This document shows positions 23,301 through 38,689 of a stretch of 64,000 nucleotides of DNA, piece after piece. The notes under the pieces are model-generated. The model searched no databases, had not been told where the DNA came from, and saw nothing but the letters and a program-made list of their open reading frames with translations. The position numbers were made by a program, and so were the translations under genes. Within the stretch, counting starts at the first letter, position 1. The number at the start of each line of letters is the position of its first letter. The DNA lies in assembly GCA_027886175.1 (NCBI GenBank), contig JAJNNQ010000023.1, forward strand, positions 6,372,501-6,436,500, given 5' to 3'. The DNA is from Phylloscopus collybita (Eukaryota; Chordata; Aves; Passeriformes; Phylloscopidae).

Positions 23301-26300
23301 GACTGGAGTGATTGAATCATAGAAGATGAGCAGGGATATTTTTCTCAAATAATTGAAAAAAAAAATAACTCCAGAGGCTTTCCTGAAAAGGAGAAGCCCT
23401 GCCTGCCCCCAGACAGCAACATGCACTGCCCAGAGGGTTTGCAAGCCTTAGGACAGTAAATCACTCTTCACTTAAGGAGAGGGGGTGTGGGGGAAGGGGG
23501 ATATTCAATGAAGAAATATCCTGTGTACAGGTCCTGAGAATAATTCTGTACCAGAGTGAATTTCACAATGAGAAGTGAACTTCGGGAATGAGCGGAGCCG
23601 GTCGGTGCTGGAGCTCCCTCTGCTGCCTTCCAGGACACAATCCATGGGGTGCTGCTCATGCAGAATTCCATGCAAACTGTTGAAATACAGTGGGTTTGGG
23701 AGGGTTTTAACAAAGGATTTTCAGATATACGTTATTAAGATTCCCAGTAGCTGGACAGGTGACCTCAGTGCTGACAGGAGGGAATGTGGCTTCAGAGCTG
23801 GCCTATCAATTTACTGCTGTAACTGGAATAATAAAGAGTCAGCAAAGGTTTCATGCTCCTGCAAGTCGTCCCTGCTGCAGTTGTGCATGAATGGCAGAGT
23901 CTCAGTAGGACTCAGATCTAATCCAGTTGCCAGTTTTAATTCCTTTTTTAGCTGATATTATTCTTGTAGGATACAGTTGGTTTAGCCTGAGATTCCATGA
24001 CTCACCCTGGACTGTTTGACTCTGCCTCTGTAGGACCTTTTCCTGGACCAGTTAACAAGGAGAGTCTACCAGCTCCAGGAACAAATTGCTCTGTTTGAAG
24101 CTCAGCTGGTGGCCCAGGCAGAGGACACAAAAGTGACCCGGCAGGCAGTCAGTGAGGTAGGAGGGGACTTGTCCCTTGTGGTTAATATTTCCCTCTGGCA
24201 GGGCTGACCCCTTTGGCCCGTGCTCACGTGGTGTGCACAATGTGGGACAGAGTTTCACAGTTTGTTCCTGTTGGGAAGAATGAGGACTCTTTTTTCTTTT
24301 CCTTTGTCCTTCAGAAGTGCCTGTAAATCACTTCCTCCTGCCCTTCTCAGCAGTTTTTCCTTGCAGACCTGTGCTCTGTGGGCTGCTGAGAAATGAACCA
24401 GCCATGGAGTTCAAGCTGATCCTGCTCAGCACATTATGAACAAGAAAAGAAAAAAAATTGTGTTGTGACACAACTTTGTTTTTTCAACACAGTGTAGATT
24501 CATCCTGTCTGCCATCTCTCTGTTCCCCAGGCTGGTCTGGAGATCCAGGCTATTAACATGGAGAAAAAGAAGCTGATAGACCACTGGAACACCAGCTTGG
24601 CTGGAATGAAGCAGAGGGACGAGGCCTATGTTTTCACTCAGGAGCTGCTGAGGTAAAGGTCTGAAACCAGACCCTGAGGAACCTCAGATTTGGGCAGGAG
24701 GGATTCTAGAAGGGGATTCCAGTGTGTCTCCTGTGGGGTTTAGCACTGTGTGGGCAGGGTGTGTCAGGCACAACAAGTTTTCTGCTCTGAAGTACATAAT
24801 AAATTCAAAGGGTAAGAAGCACTTTTCTTTGTTGCTGTTTTCTTTATCCTAATCACATCTCTTCCTCGGAATGTGGGGGGTTCTTGAAGCTGTTTAGAAT
24901 TTTTAAGATCATATTTTATTCCTTTTAAAGAGTTCCCTCATCTTTGCAACACCTCTTACTCCAAAGAGCTGGCTGTCAGGAAGGGTTTATCTCTCATTAT
25001 CAGGGTTTTGTGAGGCCTTTGCAAATGTTCAGGAAAACCTCCCTGTTATTGCCAGAGGAAGTGTTTATTTGTTCCTGAGCCTTAAAGCTTGACTGATTCT
25101 CTGAGAACAAACAATCTGCTTTTATATGGTGACATCCTGCTTGAAGTGGGGGCTGGGACAGTACTGAAAGAAGGAATCAATTTTCCTACACACATTAACT
25201 TTAAAATCTTAATGTCTCCATCCATCTCCTGCTGACTCTGCACTGTAACAGCAGCTGAACCCTTACAAACACCTTCCCTCTTGGGCAGTTGTTGCTGCAA
25301 TAGCACATTTGAAAAGAGGAGTTTGTGGGTGGCTGTTCAGCACCAACCCCTGTGATGACTTTTCATCCTCTGCACCTCCAGCAATTACAGACGTAACCTC
25401 AAGTCCCTAGAAGGGGACATCCATGGCTGTGGGAAGTCCATCAGGAAAGAGGAGGAGAAGAATGAGAGCCTTGTCAGCCTCCTGAACCGGTCCCAGAATG
25501 ATGCCAACGTGACAAGGAAACTGATTGCCCAGTGCCTGCAGGAGCAGGAGGCTCTGCAGGTTCAGACTGGCACCTACATTCGTGTGCTCCATGAGACAGA
25601 GCAGGCCCTCAGCAGGACCAAGATGGTGAGGAGAGTCCATGGAAGATGAATCCTTCTGAATACTTGAACACCCTTCCTCAAACGTAGTGATCCTGTCTCT
25701 GTCTTCCAACCTTTTAGGACCACACTGCTCACAAGAATGAGTTGCTGTCCATCAGGAGAGGTATAGAGAAGGGAACTTACACCAAAGAGCAGCTAGAGAG
25801 TGAAATCATGGCAAAGCTTCAGGACCAGAAGATATCCAGCAAGGCTGCAAAACACTTCTTCCAGCTGGCTGAAAAGCTTCGGAACAGAAAAGGCGACCTG
25901 GTATGGCATCCTCGCCTTGGGAGGGCAGGGAAGGAGCCACTGCAGCAATGGGTCCCCAGCAGGGTTTGTCAGTGACTCTGTTCTGGTTTCAGGTCTGCAT
26001 TGAAGCTCTGCTGAATTTGCCTCTCCAATCTGGTTCTCCCTGTGATCTTATTGCAGGATTCTGGTGTTATGTGAGAGAGCTTGGGCAAAACAGCCTGACA
26101 CAAAACACACTGTCCTTTACTTAAAAAATGGGGCAGCATGATGAAACCTGGGAGGATTTACTATAAAATATTAACATTTCTTACATACTAAAGAAAAACA
26201 TTGGACATGTGTTACTTCTGTAATCTAATTTTAACTAATTTTTATTTCTGTAATTTATCATGGAATGGGATGTAGGCAGCTCTCAGTTCTGAGGACTGTC

Positions 26301-29300
26301 CAGGAAACAGTCCAACCTGACCCACAGCTCTTTAATCCATGATCAGTTGCTCTCTCTGGGAGTGTGTAACTGGATCACTTAGAAAGATCAGGAAGCTCAG
26401 CCCAGCAGTTCTCACACCGAGTGTTGGGTGAGGGGTGTGTGTGCCACATGTGCTGGAGAAGGGACAATCCAGTGATGTCCTGGTACTGGTGGCAGGTAAC
26501 TGGAGACAGCTGGGCAAGGGGTCATTGCAGAAGGGATGAGTGAGGTCTCTTAAAGGTTTTTGGAATGTTTAGGCTCCTTAATGCTTTTCAACAGCTGTAT
26601 AGGAGAGGTAGATAATGTATTACCTGTCAGTTGATGGAGAAGCAAAGATACACAGAGGGTAAGTAGCTTATGGCTTGTAGTACAGACTTGGGAGTAGAAC
26701 CTCAATCCCCTGACTCCTGTGCTGGGACAAGTGGCATTACAACTCAGCAAGGGGCTGTTGGGGACAGTGATGTGTTTTCTCTCTTGATATTCCCAGGAGC
26801 TGCATTTTTACAAGGTTGAGAACGATGTGGCCCAGATTATTCTGAATACAACTAATACCAGCTGCAGGCTGACAGTTCACCAAAAAACACTCTCTGAGGT
26901 GGACAATGAAATAAAAAATGTGAATGACATGATCAGCTGCCAGGAGAATGAGATTGCAAAGTCCAGGCTCCTGACTGACAGGAAGGGAGGGATCATCTGC
27001 GTGTACAACAAGAAGCTGGAGATGCTTCTTGCTCAGCAGGGGGTAGGTACTTCTGTGTTTCAGTCCCAACGTTGATTTTATTCTTTGTGGTGGCAACAGA
27101 TGCCCCTGATCAATGTAACTGTGTTAAGTGTTGGGTAGTTCAAACTTTCAGGTATCAGCACTGTGATTTAAAAGCTGCATTGGTTAATGCAGGTGTTTAT
27201 GTTTATCAGTTCATGAGGCAGTGAAGGGAATTGTGAAATGAGGGTGTGCCTGGCACAGATCCCTGCAGGGACTTGCCTGCACCTGATGAAAATGTCAAAT
27301 GGCATCAATGAGTAAATAGGATCTTGTTGGAAAAATCTGCAGACACTGAGGAGAGGAGAATGGGGCAGGCACTGAGATTTCAGTCATTTTGAGGGTTGGC
27401 CCTATTGGGGTGACTCCCAGATCTGTCCCTGGCAGTGTAAGACTTTATGGATACCCAAGGGGAAATGAGTCCTACGGCACATCCTCTGCAAACTTTGGAG
27501 TGTCCAGATGCTGTAAACAACTCAGGCAGCTTCTGCCTGGTTTATCCCAAACTTTGCTCTTGTACAGGGGCAAGAACTGGGACCACTGGAAATTGAGATC
27601 AACCAGCTGAACAGGCAGATAGAAGAACGCAATTCTGAGGCGATGACGCTGCAGAAGTACTGGCTCAGTGAGCAGAAGGAGCTGGTGAAGCTGACAGGGG
27701 AGAGGGAGGAGCAGATCACTTCCCTGGATACTCTGCAGAAGCAGATCATCATCATGCAGCAGAGGAAACTGCGCCTGGAAAGTTCGTCATTCCCTGACTC
27801 TTCCTTAAAATGTTCATCTGTGAAGGGAGGGAGAAGGGAGTGGAGGGTTACAGATGGGGAAAGCTGGACCTGCCCCAAAGAGTGCTCCTGGCTGTGTGTG
27901 AGCAGGAACACCATCAGCTCAGGCACTCCTGCTGGGGAGTTGTTATTCCTCTAAGGATGGATCCTGCTGCCCTGACAGTCACACCCTAAATGACAATGTC
28001 ACCTGTTACACTTGTTAAATAAAGTTTGCAAGTAGTGGGAAGGTAAATGTCCCAAGCAATGACTGCACTTTCCTTGGCCAAAGCCAACTTTTTTCCACAG
28101 AAGTCTCCTTTGAAACCCTTTTTTTGTAACTTTTAAGCTTGTGGAAAATCATTTTGGCTGGACTCATGGGACACAGGTGGCTCTGACTGAGGTGTTGCCA
28201 GCTCTGATAGCTGTTTGTCACACCCTGTCTGTGTCCAGTGCTCAGGGGAATTCTAAGACTTTTTTCTGTTCTCCCATAGATGAAATCCAGCAGGAAATAA
28301 AAGAGCAGAAGGACGTGGAACGGCACATGAAGAACATGTCAAATGACTTGATAAAGTTGAACATGTTGATCAACAAGAACAACAGCAGCGTCGAGGAGCT
28401 GCAAAATGGCAAAATGGTCACAGAGAATGAGTTTCTGCAGTCTCTCAAGGTACTGGGGCACCTGGCACCTCCTCCCAGGTCTCAGCCTCCCGTGCTGAGG
28501 AAGGCAAACAGTGATCCTGGAAAACCTGACAACACTGTTTTGTTCTGTTTTTCCCAAATCTAGGCAGCAGAAAAAGAATCTGTGGAGATGCAGGAGAGGC
28601 ACAGTCAACTGACTGAGGAGAAGGAAAGGCTCCTGAACAGCCTGGTAGAAGCAGAGTAGGTACCAGAGTGCCACAGTCCTGTGTGATTGTGGCTGTGTTC
28701 CAGTTCCCCAGTCACCAAACCTGGCACCAGAAAATGTGCCTCTAGTCTTCCTGGAGAAGGGGATGAAAGTTTGAAACACAGACACTGAAAGGTGCTTCAG
28801 CAGTCTCTGGAGCCAGCAGGAGCTGGGAGAATGTTGGCTTTAACAGTTCCAGCATGTGTGAGCTGGACCTTGCCAAGATCCATATGGAAAGACTCTGCCA
28901 GTAATTGGCAGTGAGTGCTGCACTGGACAGGTAATTTGGGGTCTAACTTTCTCTTTCCTTCCCCTTTCTTCTCTGAAGGCATCAGATCCTGCTGTGGGAG
29001 AAGAAGATCCAGCTGGCAAAAGAGATGCGGGAAGCAACAGATGCTCTGTTAGAACAGGGGGAAATCCATGAGATGAAAGCAGAGATTCGGAGGATGCAAG
29101 TAAGGCACTGGGAAAGAGGGCTGAGGAGGGGAAGCCACCCAGTGCACTCAGCATTGGAGTGGCTGAAACACGAGGCAGGAGATGAGAAACAGGCTGGAGA
29201 AGTGGCATCTTCAGGGCCCAGGGTGGAACTCTAACCCCACCCCCCTGCAGCTGAACTGAGCACATCCAGCCCACACATCCTGCATTCCCCGTGCCAGCCT

Positions 29301-31008
29301 CAGCAGGGTCTGGATACTCCCAAGAAATCTATTTAAATTGCAGTATGTCTGCCATCTGATTCTGTGACCCTGATTTATGTGCAATGTTGATTACCAAATA
29401 TTGCTTCACTTTAATCACTGGTTTGTGGAAGTGTTCCCTCTCCTGGCAGAGCAGCTCGTCCTCTTCATTCTCAGGATGCTTCTGCTTTTCTGCTTCTGCT
29501 CCTGCTTAATGAGGTTCAGACTAATATTTTGCATACTGGTGTAGACAAGTTGATAATCCAGGCCTCTGCCTTCCAGATCCACACACAGCAAACCAGGTTT
29601 GGACTTGGACCAAATCTGGCATGCAGGCACTCATGTCACACGTATCTGGGTTATGCTGGGGGGATGTGCCACCAGGACAGCTTCCCTTGGTACTGGTAAA
29701 CATTTGGTATTTTGAGGTTGGTTTGTGTCTTGGCAGGTCCGCTATGAGCAGCTGCTGAAGCAGCAGGAGATGTTGATTCGGGCAATGGAGGCGTGTGTCT
29801 TTCACAGAGAGACAATAACAAACTGGGCAGAGGCTCAGAGCAAAGTGGATAAGAAACACAGCACCAAGGGCGACTTCCAAAGCAGGAAAGAGGAGCTGAA
29901 GAAGAAGATCAAGGAAACCCAGGAGGTGAGCGAGGAAAGTGGGGCTGCAGGAGCTCACACAGCTGGGGTTGGCCTTGTGGAGAGCAGCAGTGAGCACAGG
30001 AGCACAAACCCTGAACTGGCACAGGGGCAGGCTTTGAAAATCATTCACTGAAAATCCCCCAAAACCGAGTTCTGGAAGGATGGTCAGGAGTGCAGCTGAA
30101 CTAGAGAACTGCCATTCACTAGAAATCTGCCATTTCCTTCTCTTCCATTTACTAGAACATTTATGAATGCAACCAAACCATACAGGAGCTGGAGACCGCC
30201 CAGGAGTCCCTCAGTGACACCTTTTCAGAAAAGAAGAAGGAATTTCTCCAGCTCCAGACTGACACCGACAGCCTCAGCTTGGACATGGAACATCTTCAGA
30301 ACGAGAAACGATGGGTGAGCACATCCACATCCAGCCAGACAGAGCCTGCTGCTTCCTCTGCTGTTCCTGCACTGGGTGTGCTCAGTGTGGTGTTAGAGCT
30401 GCTCATTAACTGAGCACGTTCTGGGGCCTCACCTACAGCCGACTTGATGCATTGAAACCCTGTCCTGGCAAGGGTTGCCTTACATATGTGGGAATTTCTC
30501 TGATTTATGGAATTCTGTGACGTCTGCACCCCTCCAATACCCGGGCTGGGGGTGCTGTTTGGCTGTTGTGGTGGGGAGTTCACAGCACTGTCCTTCCCTT
30601 GTCCCATGTGATGGTCACAGCACCTGACACGAGTCCTGTCCTTGCTTTTCCTGCCATCACAGCCCCTTCTCTCTTTGCTTTGCTCAGAACCTGCTGGAGC
30701 TTGTGTCCCACCAGGCACACCAGAAGCAGCTGCAGGCACTGAAGGAAGGGAAGTACAAGACCCTGTGCCAGACTGACGAGGCCTGCACCAGCCAGCAGGA
30801 GAAACTGAAGGGACGGCTGCAGAGCATCAACACCATCGTGCAGCAGGTCTGGCAGGAACAGCCCCAGCACCAAAGGGCTCTGCAGTGGCTCAGTCGCTGC
30901 TTGGGATCCAAGCTCAGCTCGGCAAGAGCCCCAGCACCAAAGGGCTCTGCAGTGGCTCAGTCACCTGAGATCCAAGCTCCGCCCGGAGAAAGCCTGACAG
31001 AAACATAG
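20268..31008 (+). CDS. CCDC40: CCDC40, axonemal 96-nm ruler protein
   Basis: CCDC40 pairs with CCDC39 as the coiled-coil ruler that sets the 96-nm axonemal repeat and positions inner dynein arms and the nexin-dynein regulatory complex. Eighteen exons join in frame: 20268-20285, 21354-21444, 21603-21766, 22268-22351, 22434-22653, 23059-23216, 24034-24156, 24531-24652, 25382-25625, 25718-25900, 26797-27042, 27568-27781, 28280-28449, 28564-28655, 28979-29099, 29737-29925, 30156-30314, 30688-31008. They give about 972 residues (human 1142). The acidic N-terminal tail is much shorter than in human. The match begins at [20 protein letters not shown], followed by near-continuous heptad coiled coil. 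Strong anchors are [35 protein letters not shown] and [15 protein letters not shown]. The donor of exon 12 (GTTCGT) is weak, but the frame holds across it. The last exon carries a frame-shifting 67-bp duplication (see findings), so the final 28 or so residues are unlike the family. Confidence 0.97.
20354..20470 (+). repeat. (ATCCC)n pentanucleotide microsatellite
   Basis: About 23 copies of ATCCC, pure from about 20,391 to 20,470 and with some ACCCC units at the left end. It is in CCDC40 intron 1, under 100 bp from the exon 1 donor. On the minus strand it reads GGGAT, the same motif as at 11,063-11,126. Confidence 0.95.
30860..30994 (+). repeat. 67-bp tandem duplication in last CCDC40 exon
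   Basis: Two direct copies begin with AGCCCCAGCACCAAAGGGCT, at 30,860 and at 30,927. They share about 36 identical leading bases and then diverge by small indels and substitutions. The offset of 67 is not a multiple of three, so the second copy is read in another frame. Confidence 0.9.
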
Positions 31009-31058
31009 AAAAAACATATAGTATCTTTTATGTTCTTCCACAGGCTCCAAATATTGTA

Positions 31059-31064
31059 AATAAA
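31059..31064 (+). terminator. CCDC40 polyadenylation signal
   Basis: AATAAA lies 51 bp after the CCDC40 stop, at the start of an A/T tetranucleotide-like run (AAATAAATAAAT...). Several overlapping AATAAA copies follow within 30 bp. Confidence 0.7.
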
Positions 31065-31390
31065 TAAATAAGTAGATAAATAAGTAAATAAAAACACGTG
31101 CAGAGTATAATATTTACTTTGTCGGGTATAATGTTTATCTAAGACGTACCATTGTAATTCTCTCGGTATGTTTCTGTTTACGTTTCACTTTCGCTGCCCC
31201 AAGCAGCTCCTGGGCCCCGCCTCCCTGCCCCGCTTTCCCGGGCGCGGGGGCGGCCCAGCCCCGCTTTGGCTCCGGCTCTTGGCCGAGCCCCGGCAGCAGC
31301 GGGCCCGGGCGGCTCGGGGCCGGGGTTGCGGCCGCTCGGTGCCGGTGCCGGTGCTGGTGCGTCCCCGCTGCCGGGAGGCGCAGGCCGGGC

Positions 31391-37094
<5,704 letters not shown>

Positions 37095-37457
37095 GCCGCT
37101 GCTGGTCACAGGGAGAGGCCACACTGCTCCCCAGGAATCCGAGGCCAAATCCGTCCCATCCCTTGTACCTGGAGCTGCCCCTGCCTGCCCACACTCCTGG
37201 GCCCTGTTTTCCCTCTGGCTGCTGGGCGTCGATGGAGGGGTGAGCACTGGACTGGTAGAGGGAGGGAGGCCTTGCACGGCCCCCAGGGACAGAGAAAACC
37301 TCATCATCATCAAATCAGGGAAAAATGACCCAAGTGCCTTGTGAGACAGCAAACCAGTTACTCTGGGGGCCTGGTAACTGGGGCAGAGACTTCAGGGAGT
37401 TTCCTGGCTGTGGTTTTGGGGAGGGGGATGTGCAGGGGCTGAGGGAGCAGTACTGTG

Positions 37458-37463
37458 AATAAA
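37458..37463 (+). terminator. GAA polyadenylation signal
   Basis: AATAAA lies 364 bp downstream of the GAA stop and is followed by GT-rich sequence (GTTGCTATTTGCTGGGTGT). It is the only good signal before the LTR-like block. Confidence 0.75.
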
Positions 37464-37978
37464 GTTGCTATTTGCTGGGTGTAGCCCCAAGCCATGTCCT
37501 TGTCCCCTCTCCTGGTCCTGAATGTGCTCAGCCCCCTGCCCCTGGCTGGGACACCCTGGCTCTGTCCTTGCCTGGAGGTCTCCAGTGGGACCCCCTGTGC
37601 CCCTTGAAGGCTTTGCCCCCTTTCCCAGAGCACTGGAGGTCCCCAACTGTTCCTGCAGCCCTGGCTGTGCCACAGAGGCCCTGGGCCTGTCCTGCTGGCT
37701 CCAAGCTGGGGGCTGCTGCGGGGCTGTGCTGAGCACCAGGTGCAAATGGAGCCTTATCCTCCAGAGGCTTTACTGAGGGGCAGCTTGGCCCTTCAGCTCC
37801 TCTGGCTGAGAGCCAAGGCACCAGGAATCCCTCGGTGCCAGGCAGTGTTGGCAGCACAAAGGGCAGAGACTCTTGGTGTCACCCAGCCTTTGGGGCCAGC
37901 CCATCCAGGACCCTGCTCCCAGCCCTCACGCCCCATGGAGCTCAGGAGTATCCCGGGGCAGAGGTGGCATGTGGAGGC

Positions 37979-38640
37979 TGTTGTGCCGGACAGTAATGTA
38001 AACACACTCCCTGGAGAGAAGCCAGACCATAATGTAAATGTGCTCCCTGGTCAGAGAGCAGTCAAGCCAGACAACACTATAAACGTGCTTCCCTGGACAG
38101 AGAGCAGCTAAGCCAAGCAGAAATACAAATGGGACCCCTAAGGCAGAAACCCTGGCAGGCAGCTCTCGCTGCCAAGGTGAGGAGATGCGTCCCCCCATGA
38201 GGCTTTGCGGCTGATATGTTAATCAGGGACACTCCATTGGTTCTTTCCCTACTTCCTCCTTTTTACCCCAGCCAATTGGTCTGGTTTTGATCCTTCCTGA
38301 GTGGTTCACTTCTCAATCCTCTCCACCCGATTGGCTCGGATGTTTTACCCCGCCCCCTGCCTTCCCTATATAAACCTCTGTCCCGTGGGGTCTTTGTCAC
38401 TTCATCACGGGACTCCTCCAAGGAAGGAGCTGGGTAAACCTCCTGCAGAACTCCTTACCAAGGCTCCATCTCTTCCTTCAGCATTGCCCCACAGAGCTGA
38501 TTTCACTGAAGGGCTTGAAATCACTCAGGGCTGCCCAAAGAACTGATTTCACTGAAGAGCCTGAAATCGCTCAGGGTTCCCCACAGCGCTGATTTCACTG
38601 AAGAGCCTGAAATCACTCAGCAGGCAGCCTGTGCCTCTTC
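37979..38640 (+). mobile_element. LTR-like element between GAA and SGSH
   Basis: This block has the layout of a retroviral LTR. There are three diverged 36-46-bp upstream repeats at 37,987-38,110, inverted CCAAT boxes (CCAATTGG near 38,272, GATTGGC near 38,329) and a TATA box (TATATAA near 38,367). The downstream part holds three 46-bp copies of a CTGATTTCACTGAAG unit starting at 38,497, 38,543 and 38,589. No AATAAA or clear target duplication was found, so the ends are approximate and the family is not assigned. It ends about 50 bp from the SGSH stop. Confidence 0.5.
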
Positions 38641-38689
38641 CCCAGGAAGGCCGGAGCACTCTGCCCAGCGCCCGCGGCGGTGGTGGCAC

